Assembly: GCA_018971675.1 (NCBI GenBank)
Contig: JAGXAF010000002.1
Coordinates: forward strand, 1-55,032
Origin: Bradyrhizobium sp.
GTDB lineage: Bacteria; Pseudomonadota; Alphaproteobacteria; Rhizobiales; Xanthobacteraceae
Direction of reading: 5' to 3'
Length of the DNA stretch: 55,032 nucleotides
The notes beneath the pieces were generated by a model. It had not been told where the DNA came from. It made no database searches and saw nothing but the letters and a program-made list of their open reading frames with translations. Shown here in pieces: positions 34,957-44,371 of this stretch; the first letter of the stretch is position 1; each line of letters starts with the position of its first letter. The translations under genes and the position numbers were made by a program.

Positions 34957-35876
34957 ACCGAGGCTGCTGGCCCTGCGTGATAGCGCGGAATCTGGTCTGC
35001 GAGCGAATAGAAAAGGCATAGCGCGAGGCTCGCCCACACCGCCATGCTGAAATAAAGCGACATCCAGGCGATCTCTTCTTTCCACTCGGCAAGCTCGTGC
35101 GTCACCACCCAGCGCGTGCTGACGTCGCGGAGTCCCTCGCGCGCGCTGAGACGCCGGTTGCCGTCCGCGCCTCCGGTGCGCCAGCGATTGAAATACATGG
35201 GAACGTCGACCGTCATCAGGAACGCCAGATAGGCCACGATCCCGGCGAGGCCGATGGCGAGAACCACGCGCATCGGTCCGTCGAATTCCGGCAGCAGCCG
35301 GCACAGCGCGATGCCCGCGATAAAGAACGCCACCGCCCAGATCGAATTCTCGACGGCGTTGCCGAAATAGTTGGTGGTCAGCACGGCGTACCAGGAGCAG
35401 CACTCCGCGATCAGGATCAGCGGGAGGATCACCCAGGCCGCAGTCAAGACGGTATCGGTTCCTGTCATCATGCCCAATCGGTGCAGGACGATCGCCCACT
35501 GTGCGGCAAAGCAAAGCTCGGCTACGGTCGCGACCGAGCGGCCGACCACGACGCTCGACAGCCAGGTGTCGAACAGGCAGATCCGCTGCACGTCGGCGCG
35601 CGGCAAGACCGATCTGAAGGCACAGCCGAACACATAGCCAGCGCAAAGCACCAGCATCAGTCCGGCGCTGGACGTGCTGCCGGCAACCGGTTGTTCCGGC
35701 AACTCGCGGTACAGCGCGAACCAAATCGCGACATTGACGCCGCTGACCAGCGTCAGCATTGCCCACCACCACGCCAGCGGATTCGACCAGGTCAGAAAGC
35801 CGGATGCAGAGCGCGGCGAGGAGGTCGTCGAGGGCTTTAAAGGGAAAGCCGGCCGCGCCGGCCATTCCAAACTCAT
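34878..35876 (-). CDS. Polytopic membrane protein, unknown function
   Basis: 332 aa from ATG 35876, with GGAG 8 bases upstream. About seven hydrophobic segments: WWWAMLTLVSGVNVAIWFAL, AGLMLVLCAGYVFGCAF, the CLFDTWLSSVVVGRSVATVAELCFAAQWAIVL region, VLTAAWVILPLILIAECCSW, ENSIWAVAFFIAGIALC, VVLAIGLAGIVAYLAFL and WMSLYFSMAVWASLALCLFY. No known transporter motif is seen. The last 26 codons overlap the end of the acyl-CoA dehydrogenase on the other strand, and they look low-complexity (SSTASAPFTASALS), suggesting the original stop was lost and the frame ran on. Confidence 0.7.
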   Translation of the reverse strand: MSLEWPARPAFPLKPSTTSSPRSASGFLTWSNPLAWWWAMLTLVSGVNVAIWFALYRELPEQPVAGSTSSAGLMLVLCAGYVFGCAFRSVLPRADVQRICLFDTWLSSVVVGRSVATVAELCFAAQWAIVLHRLGMMTGTDTVLTAAWVILPLILIAECCSWYAVLTTNYFGNAVENSIWAVAFFIAGIALCRLLPEFDGPMRVVLAIGLAGIVAYLAFLMTVDVPMYFNRWRTGGADGNRRLSAREGLRDVSTRWVVTHELAEWKEEIAWMSLYFSMAVWASLALCLFYSLADQIPRYHAGPAASVYASSTASAPFTASALSVTVRSSEGA

Positions 35877-36053
35877 GCGGGAGCTCCGAAAATAAAATCG
35901 AAATGACATTTGTCTGTATTAATATTGTCATGAATCGAAGCGGCTCACGACAGAAATAGTATGAAGGTTTTATGACAACGAGCGGCGCATCCCGGCGCGC
36001 GGAGATATCGCATGGCCGGGCCGCAGTGCGTAACGCAGATTCCTGGAGTCCAG

Positions 36054-37163
36054 CTAGAATACGACGACCGACCGGATCGACTTGCCCTCGTGCATGAGGT
36101 CGAACCCCTTGTTGATATCCTCGAGCTTGAGAACGTGGGTGATCATTGGATCGATCTCGATTTTTCCTTTCATGTACCAGTCCACGATCTTCGGCACGTC
36201 GGTGCGGCCGCGCGCGCCGCCAAACGCGGTGCCTTTCCAGACCCGGCCCGTCACCAGCTGGAACGGCCGTGTGGCGATCTCCTTGCCGGCCTCCGCCACG
36301 CCGATGACCACCGATACGCCCCAGCCGCGATGACAGGCTTCCAGTGCTTGACGCATCACGGTGGTATTGCCGGTGCAGTCGAAGGTGAAATCGGCACCGC
36401 CGTCGGTCAGTCCGACCAGGTGCTGGACGATATCGCCATCGACCTTCTTCGGGTTCACGAAATGCGTCATGCCGAACCGGCGGCCCCATTCGTCCCTGGA
36501 ATCGTTGATGTCGACGCCGATGATCTTGTCAGCGCCCACCATCCGCGCACCCTGGATGACGTTGAGCCCGATGCCGCCGAGGCCAAACACCACGACATTG
36601 GAGCCCGGCGTGACTTTGGCGGTGTTGACCACGGCGCCAACGCCGGTTGTCACGCCGCAGCCGATATAGCAGCTCTTGTCGAACGGCGCGTCCTCGCGAA
36701 TCCTGGCGACCGCGATCTCCGGCAGCACCGTGAAATTGGAAAAGGTCGAGCAGCCCATGTAGTGGAAAATCGTCTTGCCTTTGTAGCTGAAGCGCGAGGT
36801 ACCGTCGGGCATCAGGCCCTTGCCCTGTGTGGCGCGGATCGCTGTACAGAGATTGGTCTTCTGGCTGAGGCAGCTTTTGCACTGCCGGCATTCCGGCGTG
36901 TAGAGCGGGATAACGTGATCGCCCGGTTGGACCGAGGTGACGCCGGACCCCACCTCGCGCACAATGCCGGCGCCTTCATGGCCCAGGATCGACGGAAAAA
37001 TTCCCTCGCTGTCGAATCCATCCAGCGTATAGGCGTCAGTGTGACAGATTCCTGTCGCCTTGATCTCGACCAGAACCTCACCCGCCTTCGGGCCTTCCAG
37101 GTCGAGTTCGACGATTTCGAGCGGCTTCTTGGCTTCAAAAGCAACCGCGGCGCGGGTTTTCAT
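36054..37163 (-). CDS. frmA: S-(hydroxymethyl)glutathione dehydrogenase (class III alcohol dehydrogenase)
   Basis: 369 aa; AAGGAAG lies 7 bases before the ATG. Zinc-dependent medium-chain dehydrogenase: catalytic-zinc ligands in [16 protein letters not shown] and the Cys in [13 protein letters not shown]; structural zinc Cys set [18 protein letters not shown] motif [26 protein letters not shown] near the C-terminal third is the class III landmark. It oxidises the formaldehyde-glutathione adduct to S-formylglutathione, and also reduces S-nitrosoglutathione. No frmB or regulator is adjacent. It is divergent from the dipZ gene. Confidence 0.95.
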   Translation of the reverse strand: MKTRAAVAFEAKKPLEIVELDLEGPKAGEVLVEIKATGICHTDAYTLDGFDSEGIFPSILGHEGAGIVREVGSGVTSVQPGDHVIPLYTPECRQCKSCLSQKTNLCTAIRATQGKGLMPDGTSRFSYKGKTIFHYMGCSTFSNFTVLPEIAVARIREDAPFDKSCYIGCGVTTGVGAVVNTAKVTPGSNVVVFGLGGIGLNVIQGARMVGADKIIGVDINDSRDEWGRRFGMTHFVNPKKVDGDIVQHLVGLTDGGADFTFDCTGNTTVMRQALEACHRGWGVSVVIGVAEAGKEIATRPFQLVTGRVWKGTAFGGARGRTDVPKIVDWYMKGKIEIDPMITHVLKLEDINKGFDLMHEGKSIRSVVVF

Positions 37164-37272
37164 TGATTGCTTCCTTGTGACTGCTCATTTTAAGCGTCTG
37201 CGGAAACACGGTTCAATGTCAAGGCGGCGGACGGACGCCGCCGGCCTCACACACGGATGGAAACGTTATGCC

Positions 37273-39048
37273 ATGATCCTTTTTCTGCTGGCCTATCTCG
37301 GCGGTGTGCTTACCATCGTCAGCCCTTGCATCCTGCCGGTCATTCCGTTCGTGTTGGCGCGGGCGGACCGTCCGTTCCTGCGCAACGGCCTGCCGATGCT
37401 GGTCGGCATGGCGTTGGCGTTTGCTGTAGTCGCAACGCTTGCCTCCGTAGCGGGCGGCTGGGTGGTCTCGGCCAATCAATATGGACGCATCGCCGCGCTG
37501 GCGCTGCTCGCCGTTTTCGGCATGACCCTGTTGTTTCCGCCACTCGCGGACCGGCTGATGCGCCCGCTGGTCGCAGTTGGCGCGCGGCTATCGCAGTCGG
37601 CCGATCACGCCGCCGAAGATTCGATCCTTGCACCGCTGCTGCTCGGTATTGCCACCGGCTTCCTCTGGGCGCCATGCGCGGGACCGGTACTGGGGTTGAT
37701 TCTTACCGGCGCGGCCCTGCAGGGCGCCAGTCTCAAGACCTCGCTGTTGCTTCTAACCTATGCCGCGGGCGCGGCGACCTCGCTGGCGCTGGCTTTGCTC
37801 GTCGGTGGGCGGCTGTTCGCCATAATGAAGCGTTCGATCGGCGCCGGCGAGTGGATCCGGCGCGGCCTTGGCGCCGCGGTGTTGGCAGCGGTCGTTGCGA
37901 TCGCGTTCGGTCTCGACACTGGCTTTCTCACCAACCTCTCGGTCGGAAGCACGACCGCGCTGGAACAGGGCCTGCTCGACAAATTGCACCCGCGCGACAA
38001 TTCGGCGGCGATGACCGGCGCCAGCCCGTCGATGACGCGCACCAAGTCTGCTGACGAGAAACCGCCGGGCGAAAATGAGCCGTTGCCGATCCAAGGTCAA
38101 TTGCCCTCGCTCGACGGCGCGACCGAATGGCTCAACACCAAGCCGCTGACGGCGGACGATCTGAGGGGCAAGGTCGTGCTGATCGATTTCTGGACCTATT
38201 CCTGCATCAACTGCCTGCGCGCGATTCCCTATGTTCGCGCCTGGGCGGAAAAATACAAAGACCACGGCCTGGTGGTGATCGGCGTGCATGCGCCCGAATT
38301 CGCATTCGAGCGCAATGTCGACAACGTGAAGAAGGCCCTTTCGACGCTCAAAATCGGATACCCCGTCGCCATCGATAACGATTACAAGATCTGGCGCGCC
38401 TTCGACAACGAATATTGGCCGGCTCACTATTTCATCGATACCCAGGGCCGGATCCGGCATCACCATTTCGGCGAGGGCGAATACGACGAATCCGAAAAGG
38501 TGATCCAGCAACTATTGGCGGAGGCCGGCAATAAAAACCTGCCGACCGGCATTGTCTCAGTCAACGGCTCCGGCGCGGAAGCGGCCTCCGACAAAGCCGA
38601 CGTCAAATCGCCGGAGACCTATATCGGCTACGACCGGGCGGACCATTTCGTGTCGCCTGGCGGCCTGGTCCAGGACCAGAGCCACGTCTATGCGATCGGT
38701 CCGATGCAGTTGAACGACTGGTCGCTGGTTGGCGACTGGACCGTCGGCGATGAGCACGCGCTGCTGAACGCCGCAGGCGGCAGCATCGCCTATCACTTTC
38801 ACGCCCGCGATCTGCATCTCGTGCTGGGGCCTTCGGCCGGTGGCAGTCCGGTTCGTTTCGTCGTAACGATCGATGGCAGGAGTCCCGGTGCCGCCCATGG
38901 TGTCGATATCGATGCGGAAGGCCAGGGAGTCGTGACCATGCAGCGGCTATATCAACTGGTGCGCGATCCTGGCGCGGTTATGGACCATACTTTCGAAATC
39001 CGCTTCCTCGATCCCGGAGTCCAGGCCTATGCTTTCACCTTCGGCTAA
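37273..39048 (+). CDS. dipZ: DipZ-type cytochrome c biogenesis/thioredoxin fusion protein
   Basis: 591 aa from ATG 37273. N-terminal CcdA-like membrane domain of about six helices (1-225) with conserved Cys19 (SPCILPVIPFV) and Cys135 (WAPCAGP). A periplasmic TlpA-like thioredoxin domain follows (about 275-420) with the active site Cys311-Ile-Asn-Cys314 in FWTYSCINCLRAIPY. A C-terminal beta-rich, carbohydrate-binding-like domain (about 440-591) is the normal DipZ third module. The protein passes electrons from cytoplasmic thioredoxin to periplasmic disulfides. It is divergent from frmA. The ribosome site is only fair (GGAAA). Confidence 0.9.
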   Translation: MILFLLAYLGGVLTIVSPCILPVIPFVLARADRPFLRNGLPMLVGMALAFAVVATLASVAGGWVVSANQYGRIAALALLAVFGMTLLFPPLADRLMRPLVAVGARLSQSADHAAEDSILAPLLLGIATGFLWAPCAGPVLGLILTGAALQGASLKTSLLLLTYAAGAATSLALALLVGGRLFAIMKRSIGAGEWIRRGLGAAVLAAVVAIAFGLDTGFLTNLSVGSTTALEQGLLDKLHPRDNSAAMTGASPSMTRTKSADEKPPGENEPLPIQGQLPSLDGATEWLNTKPLTADDLRGKVVLIDFWTYSCINCLRAIPYVRAWAEKYKDHGLVVIGVHAPEFAFERNVDNVKKALSTLKIGYPVAIDNDYKIWRAFDNEYWPAHYFIDTQGRIRHHHFGEGEYDESEKVIQQLLAEAGNKNLPTGIVSVNGSGAEAASDKADVKSPETYIGYDRADHFVSPGGLVQDQSHVYAIGPMQLNDWSLVGDWTVGDEHALLNAAGGSIAYHFHARDLHLVLGPSAGGSPVRFVVTIDGRSPGAAHGVDIDAEGQGVVTMQRLYQLVRDPGAVMDHTFEIRFLDPGVQAYAFTFG

Positions 39049-39091
39049 AATTGACCAAAGCTGATCGGACAAAACGCGGACGATACGCCTG

Positions 39092-39598
39092 ATGAAGCTG
39101 TTCATGTTCTATATCGGCGGCAGTTGTGGCAATTCGAACATCGAGCTGCACGATCTGCGGTTTTCGATCGGAGAGACGCCGGAAGATTGCCATGAGGATT
39201 TGCGCCGGCAATGGTGGGGCGATCCGGAAAGCCTGCATCTGGATTGCTGGGGCGAGGTCGAGCAGGTTGACGGATTCGATATCGCGTTGACGAAAGAACC
39301 GTCGCGCGACGATGCGAGCAGATTGTTCTTCGTCAATGTGGGCGGCTATGACCCCGCCCAATTCACCGAGCTACACAAGAATATCCTGTTGGTGGTTCCA
39401 GACGCCAGAACCGCCAAGGCCAGGGCAAAGGCCAGAATTCAGGACTGGTCGCAGCCGCACAAGGACCGGTTGTTCGAAGTCGAGAAGACCGTGGACCTCA
39501 CGGCTCTGATGCAGCGCTACGGCTATTCGCTACAACTGACAAGGGCCAGCAGCGAAAAGCCTTTTGCCTTCGTGTGCCGATATTTGTCGATCGCCTGA
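39092..39598 (+). CDS. DUF1543 family protein
   Basis: 168 aa starting MKLFMFYIGGSCGNSNIELHD, the DUF1543 hallmark (KLFMFYLGG, ENHD-like). Two similar halves are suggested, ending LFFVNVGGYDPAQFTELHKN in the middle. Cytoplasmic; function unknown. It lies 43 bases after dipZ and may be cotranscribed. It ends 21 bases before the convergent methyltransferase gene. Confidence 0.8.
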   Translation: MKLFMFYIGGSCGNSNIELHDLRFSIGETPEDCHEDLRRQWWGDPESLHLDCWGEVEQVDGFDIALTKEPSRDDASRLFFVNVGGYDPAQFTELHKNILLVVPDARTAKARAKARIQDWSQPHKDRLFEVEKTVDLTALMQRYGYSLQLTRASSEKPFAFVCRYLSIA

Positions 39599-39619
39599 GT
39601 GCGGTCCGACGCTGCGCCG

Positions 39620-40177
39620 CTACTGCATCGCCCATCGCGACTGGTTCTCCTCCCGGCGGACGCGCTGGCCGGCGAGACCAAGCAGGGGATCGCGTCCTTC
39701 ATGCTTGAGCAATTGATCCTTGGCTTCCAGCCCTCCGGCAAAGCCGGTCAGTTTGCCATTGGTTCCGAGCACGCGATGGCAGGGTGTGATGATCGAGATT
39801 GGATTGCGGCCATTGGCTGCGCCGACCGCGCGCGAAGCGTCGGGCCGGCCGATCTGTTGCGCGATCTCGCCGTAGCTACGGGTTTCGCCGAACGGGATGG
39901 TCAGCAGTGCCGTCCACACGCTCTTTTGGAAGTCGGTGCCCTTGAAATCCAACGGCACCGTGAATTTCTTCAATTTGCCACCGAAATAGGCTTTCAATTG
40001 GTTCTCGGCCTGTTTGATGAACTTGTTGTTCGAACCGGATTTCAGCGGGCCAAGACGAACCCGTCGCGGATCGTCCTTTTCCCACAGTATGGCGGCCAAG
40101 CCCTTCTCGCTTGCGACCAGCTTCAGTTTGCCGAACGGCGAGTCGATGAATTTGTAGACGTAACCTGTTGTGTTCAC
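39620..40177 (-). CDS. ogt: Methylated-DNA-protein-cysteine methyltransferase
   Basis: 185 aa from GTG 40177, chosen because AGGAGG lies 7 bases upstream. The acceptor Cys133 is in TPCHRVLG, with the Arg finger motif ASRAVGAANGRNP before it and the N-terminal GKLKL/LAAILWE sheet. It takes alkyl groups from O6 of guanine in DNA onto its own Cys. It is downstream of the DUF488 gene on the same strand, 107 bases apart; the two leaders share CATCAGGAGGC, which may be chance or a copied ribosome site. Confidence 0.92.
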   Translation of the reverse strand: MNTTGYVYKFIDSPFGKLKLVASEKGLAAILWEKDDPRRVRLGPLKSGSNNKFIKQAENQLKAYFGGKLKKFTVPLDFKGTDFQKSVWTALLTIPFGETRSYGEIAQQIGRPDASRAVGAANGRNPISIITPCHRVLGTNGKLTGFAGGLEAKDQLLKHEGRDPLLGLAGQRVRREENQSRWAMQ

Positions 40178-40284
40178 GGCGAGCCTCCTGATGATTTGCC
40201 GTCGGTTCCCGTCTATCCTGAGGGATCGCAGCGCCACTAGCCACCCGAAACCTGACAGGGTGGGCAGCGCCGGCTTGGCTACTG

Positions 40285-40644
40285 TCAGCGTTTTTTCGCA
40301 TTCAGGGCCCGCATGTATTCCGCCAGCACCACGGCGTGGTTTATCTTCTCGTCATGTGCGGCATACAGCAATGTCGCCTTGCCTTTGGTCAGCTTGCGGA
40401 ATTCGGCAAGCGCGGGATTTGACTTCAGCTCAAGGCGGTATCGCTGCTTGAATTCGTCGAAGCGGTCCTCGCGGTGGTCGAACCATTTTCGCAGTTCGGG
40501 CGACGGGGCGATGTCCTTGCACCAATAGTCGAGCGCGGCTGCGTCCTTGCGCAAGCCCCGCGGCCACAGCCGGTCGACCAATATCCTGACGCCATCGTCC
40601 GGCGCCGGGGGTTCATAGACGCGTTTGATGCGAAGCGATGGCAT
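40285..40644 (-). CDS. DUF488 family protein
   Basis: 119 aa; AGGAGG lies 7 bases before the ATG. The family core is complete: IKRVYEPPAPDDGVRILVDR followed by LWPRGLRKD, WCKDIAPSPELRKWFDH, and KATLLYAAHDEKINHAVVLAEYM. Small cytoplasmic protein of unknown function, common in many bacteria. It precedes the DNA repair methyltransferase. Confidence 0.85.
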   Translation of the reverse strand: MPSLRIKRVYEPPAPDDGVRILVDRLWPRGLRKDAAALDYWCKDIAPSPELRKWFDHREDRFDEFKQRYRLELKSNPALAEFRKLTKGKATLLYAAHDEKINHAVVLAEYMRALNAKKR

Positions 40645-40767
40645 CGATTGGCCTCCTGATGACAGTTTTGAACCGGGATGATTTCAAGGTCGCTGGCCGT
40701 TGGTCGTCCTTTTCAGATGTCGAAAGCCGGGCCTCCGCCATGCCTGCCGAATATCGGAAGTCGCGGG

Positions 40768-42318
40768 CTACTCTGCCAGCTCCGAATAGGGCGATGTCGG
40801 CACCTTTGCTTTTTCTTCCGTAAGAGTTTTTGGTTTGCGCAGCCAGACATAGACCTGGGCCACAATCAGCACGACGCAGATGAAAAGGAAGAACGCGCTG
40901 ATCGGGCTGTCGATGAAGGTCGTGAGGTCGCCTCGCGAGATCAGCAGGCTGCGACGGAAGTTTTCCTCAAAGCGTGGACCGAGCACGAAGCCGAGCAGGA
41001 CCGGTGCGGGATGGAAGTCGAGACGCAACAGGATGTAACCAACAATGCCGATGAACAGGGTCTCACCGACCTGGAACATGTCATTATTGGCCGCATAGAC
41101 TCCGATGCAGACGAAGAACATCGCGCTCGGATAGAGGTAGCGATACGGGATGCTCAGCAGCTTCACCCACAGGCCGATCATCGGCACATTGAGGATGACC
41201 AGCAGCATGTTGCCGATCCAGAAGCTCGCGATCAGGCCCCAGAAGATGTCGGCATGCTGGCCGATGAGTTGCGGACCAGGAACGATGCCGTGAATGATGA
41301 GCGCGCCCAGCAACAGCGCCATCACGGTATCTCCGGGAATGCCGAGGCTCATGGTTGGGATGAAGTCGCCCTGCACGGATGAGTGCGTCGAAGCCTCGGG
41401 GCATGCGACGCCCTCGATGGCGCCGTGACCGAAACGCTCCGGCGTCTTCGATATCTTCTTCTCGGTGGCATAGGAAACGAAAGAGGCGATCGTCGGGCCG
41501 GTTCCCGGAATCAGCGCGCAGAGGCTGCCAAGCACCGTGCCGCGGATCATCGGCGGGAACGCCAGCTTGAGGTCTGCCTTGGACGGGAACATGTCGGAGA
41601 TGCCGACCTTGGCGTATTTCATGTCGACGGATTCGGTGCTGTTGATGCTGTTCATGAACTCGGCGATGCCAAACAATCCGAGAGCCAGCGCGACGATTTC
41701 GACGCCGTCGTACAGTTCCGTGATACCGAAGGTGAAACGTGGCTGTCCGGTCTCGATGTCGGATCCGACGATGCCGACCAGAAGGCCGAGGATCGTCATG
41801 GCGATGCCCTTGAGCGGAGATCCCCTGGCCAGGGTCGATCCCGCCAGCAAGCCGACCAGCATCAGTGAACATATCTCGGTCGGACCGAATTTGAGCGCCA
41901 TCTTGACCAGCCATGGCGCCAGGAAAATCATCTCGGTGATGCCGAACGACGCACCGATAAAGGCGGCGATGATCGTAATGCCGAGGGCAGTGCCGCCCTT
42001 GCCTTGTTTGGTCAGCGGAAATCCGTCAAGGCACGTCACCGCGTGAGGCGGATGACATGGCAGATTGAGAAGGATCGAGCAGATCGCCCCGCCGTACTGA
42101 GCGCCGTAGTAGACGCCGGAGAGCATCAAGATCGCCGGCACCGGCTGCATCCCGAAGGTCAGTGGCAGCAGCATCGATATCGTGGCGACCGGTCCCATTC
42201 CCGGTAGTACGCCGACCAGATTGCCGACCAGCACGCCGAGGAAGCAGTACATCAGGTTGTGCGGCTCGAGCGCGACGCCGAAGCCGTACCAGAGGTCGGT
42301 AATGGCGGTCGAGATCAA
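40768..42318 (-). CDS. tctA: Tripartite tricarboxylate transporter permease, large subunit TctA
   Basis: 516 aa from TTG 42318, whose last two bases overlap the TGA of tctB; GAGGGG lies 7 bases upstream. This gives the usual length, while the open frame further up is out of family. About twelve membrane helices. TctA landmarks: LVGVLPGMGPVATISMLLP, YYGAQYGGAICSILLNLPC, and the second-half repeat ALIPGTGPTIASFVSYATEKK plus SLGIPGDTVMALLLGALIIHG. It transports citrate-like carboxylates with a periplasmic TctC protein by a cation gradient. No tctC is seen nearby; the next gene is a divergent ABC-type binding protein. Confidence 0.92.
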   Translation of the reverse strand: MISTAITDLWYGFGVALEPHNLMYCFLGVLVGNLVGVLPGMGPVATISMLLPLTFGMQPVPAILMLSGVYYGAQYGGAICSILLNLPCHPPHAVTCLDGFPLTKQGKGGTALGITIIAAFIGASFGITEMIFLAPWLVKMALKFGPTEICSLMLVGLLAGSTLARGSPLKGIAMTILGLLVGIVGSDIETGQPRFTFGITELYDGVEIVALALGLFGIAEFMNSINSTESVDMKYAKVGISDMFPSKADLKLAFPPMIRGTVLGSLCALIPGTGPTIASFVSYATEKKISKTPERFGHGAIEGVACPEASTHSSVQGDFIPTMSLGIPGDTVMALLLGALIIHGIVPGPQLIGQHADIFWGLIASFWIGNMLLVILNVPMIGLWVKLLSIPYRYLYPSAMFFVCIGVYAANNDMFQVGETLFIGIVGYILLRLDFHPAPVLLGFVLGPRFEENFRRSLLISRGDLTTFIDSPISAFFLFICVVLIVAQVYVWLRKPKTLTEEKAKVPTSPYSELAE

Positions 42319-42788
42319 AGGTTGACCCCTCGCAACAGCGGAAACGGAATGCCCAGGAAATAGTGGAACAACAGCACTCCGAATACGGTAACGCCGAAGG
42401 CCAGGATCGCTGACGATTTGTACGTACCGCTCTTGTCTCCGAGCGCGCAGACGAAAACGCAGACAAACACCGCGGGGATCATGCCGCCGTACTCGCCAAG
42501 AATAATGAACAGGACAGGGCCGGCGATGATGCAGAGCCAGCCGAACCATTGCGGGTTGTCGGGCATGAACTTCGCGTCATCGGGTTCGGAGGAGGCGAGC
42601 GCGGTGCCGGCGATCAGCAGACCCACGAACGCCAGCATCACGCCCAGCACGACCGGCATGAATCCAGGGCCCATTCGGGCAAGGGTGCCGAATTTGTAGC
42701 CGCTGCCGACAATGGCGGCGCCGACCCCGAGCACAACCATCAGCGCGCCGGCGTAGTAGTCGCGCTTCAGCTTAATTCTCCCCCGCAA
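42315..42788 (-). CDS. tctB: Tripartite tricarboxylate transporter small subunit TctB
   Basis: 157 aa from TTG 42788, with GGGAGAG 7 bases upstream. Four membrane helices (about 12-30, 42-62, 83-105, 122-150). MGPGFMPVVLGVMLAFVGLL is the typical TctB second helix. It forms the transporter with TctA, to which it is translationally coupled by a TTGA overlap. Both genes of the pair use TTG starts, suggesting low expression. Confidence 0.88.
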   Translation of the reverse strand: MRGRIKLKRDYYAGALMVVLGVGAAIVGSGYKFGTLARMGPGFMPVVLGVMLAFVGLLIAGTALASSEPDDAKFMPDNPQWFGWLCIIAGPVLFIILGEYGGMIPAVFVCVFVCALGDKSGTYKSSAILAFGVTVFGVLLFHYFLGIPFPLLRGVNL

Positions 42789-42945
42789 CGGAGTCTCTCC
42801 CGTAAGGGCTTTCGCGAGCCTACCCGTGGGGGCAGAGCCTGTCGAGATTGGCCGTGCGAAGCCTTTACGCCGCCGCGGGAATTGTCGAGGTGATGCCTAC
42901 CTACTTAAGTTCCGCATTCAAAAGGGCTTTGCGCTGTAGTTTCGC

Positions 42946-42973
42946 TTGCCGCGTGCGTAGGCACAGTTAGAAT
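42946..42973 (+). promoter_or_regulatory. Promoter candidate for the binding-protein gene
   Basis: TTGCCG (42946-42951) and TAGAAT (42968-42973) with 16 bases between, 36 bases before the ATG at 43010. Confidence 0.35.
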
Positions 42974-43009
42974 GCCCTCGCCAATTAAAAAACTAAGTGG
43001 AGGAACAAC

Positions 43010-44269
43010 ATGGCGAAGACATCCAGGTCGCCTCGTTTTTGGTCAGTACGGAAACTTCTCGGAGCGGCTGCGCTTGGTCTTCTGGCGACGGCTTCCAGCC
43101 AGGCTTCGGCCGCGGACCCCATCAAGATCGGCGTGATCGCGGAAGCGCAGGCGATCGCCGGCGCGTCGATCCCGCAGGCCGCCCAGATGGCCGCCGACGA
43201 AATCAATGCGAAGGGCGGCGTTGACGGTCGCAAGATCGAGATCATCAGCTACGACAACCATTCCTCCTCGGCGGATTCGGTTCGCGCCTTCCAGCGCGCG
43301 GTCAATGACGACAAGGTCAACGTCGTTATCGCAAGCTACATCAGCGAGGTGGTGCTGGCGCTCGAGCCGTGGGCTTCCCGCCTGAAGACGCCGTTCATCA
43401 CGCCGGGTGCCGCGTCCAACGAAATCAGCAAGAGCGTCCATAGCGACTACGAGAAGAACAAATATACTTTCCACGGCTATCTGACCTCTGCTGCGCTCGC
43501 TTTGTCGGTGTGCGATGCCGCCAAGGAGTTGCTGGTGGAACAGAAGCACATGAAGAGCGCGGTCATCATGAGCGAAGACGCGGCATGGACCAAGCCGCTC
43601 GATGTCGGTTACGAGGAGTGCCTGCCGAAGATCGGCTTGAAGGTGCTCGACCATATCCGCTTCTCGCCTGACACGACCGACTTCACGCCGATCTTCAACA
43701 AGATCGAAGGCTCCAAGCCCGACGTAATCATCACCGGCATCTCGCATGTCGGTGTACAACCGACGGTGCAATGGAAGAACCAGCAGGTGCCGATCCCGAT
43801 GCTCGGCATCGCCTCGCAGGCCACCAACAGCACCTTCGGCAAGGATACCAACGACGCGGCTGACGGTGTGCTGTATCAGGGTGTTTCCGGTCCGGACGTT
43901 GCCGTGACGCCGAAGTCGGTCCCGTTCGCGGAAGGCTTCAAGAAGAAGTACGGCAACTATCCGTCCTATGCCGGCTACACCTCGTATGACGAAGTCTACT
44001 ACATCGCCGATGCGGTCAAGCGGGGTGGATCGACTGATGCGGACAAGCTGGTCGCGGCGCTGGAAAAGACCGATTGGGAAGGCACCATCGGTCGCGTCCA
44101 GTTCTATGGCAAGGAAGACCCGTTCACCCATTCGATCAAATACGGCAAGGGCCTGGTTACAGGCCTGATATTGCAGTGGCAGGACGGCAAGCAGGTGAGC
44201 GTCTGGCCGAAGGAAATCGCCAAGGGTTCGTTGAAGTTCCCGAGCTTCATCAAGGTCACCGCGAACTGA
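43010..44269 (+). CDS. ABC transporter substrate-binding protein, branched-chain amino acid/amide type
   Basis: 419 aa; GGAGG lies about 6 bases before the ATG. Signal peptide with basic WSVRKL, hydrophobic 18-28 and cleavage after ASA near 34. The Peripla_BP_6 (LivK-like) domain begins DPIKIGVIAEAQA and continues with MAADEINAKGGVDGRKIEII, and GYTSYDEVYYIADAVKRGG near the end. It would bind an amino acid, urea or other small carboxylated compound in the periplasm and deliver it to the LivHM-like permeases downstream. Ligand unknown. A strong hairpin separates it from the permease genes, allowing much higher expression of the binding protein. Confidence 0.9.
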   Translation: MAKTSRSPRFWSVRKLLGAAALGLLATASSQASAADPIKIGVIAEAQAIAGASIPQAAQMAADEINAKGGVDGRKIEIISYDNHSSSADSVRAFQRAVNDDKVNVVIASYISEVVLALEPWASRLKTPFITPGAASNEISKSVHSDYEKNKYTFHGYLTSAALALSVCDAAKELLVEQKHMKSAVIMSEDAAWTKPLDVGYEECLPKIGLKVLDHIRFSPDTTDFTPIFNKIEGSKPDVIITGISHVGVQPTVQWKNQQVPIPMLGIASQATNSTFGKDTNDAADGVLYQGVSGPDVAVTPKSVPFAEGFKKKYGNYPSYAGYTSYDEVYYIADAVKRGGSTDADKLVAALEKTDWEGTIGRVQFYGKEDPFTHSIKYGKGLVTGLILQWQDGKQVSVWPKEIAKGSLKFPSFIKVTAN

Positions 44270-44282
44270 ACTTGTGACGATC

Positions 44283-44308
44283 ATGCTCCCGGGTTCGCCC
44301 GGGAGCAT
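44283..44308 (+). terminator. Strong TTCG-capped hairpin after the binding-protein gene
   Basis: ATGCTCCCGGG and CCCGGGAGCAT form an 11-bp perfect stem closed by TTCG. Only TTTG follows, so it is more likely a partial terminator or mRNA 3' stabiliser than a full stop, in line with high binding-protein and low permease levels. Confidence 0.75.
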
Positions 44309-44371
44309 TTGATGTTTGCCGTACTTTGAAATTTCCCTGAGTGGGGCAGCATGCTGCCGCGGCCATCATAA

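Noticed and set aside
34654..36489. 611-codon open frame on -
   Set aside because: It crosses the ends of three supported genes in another frame and has shadow-like composition.
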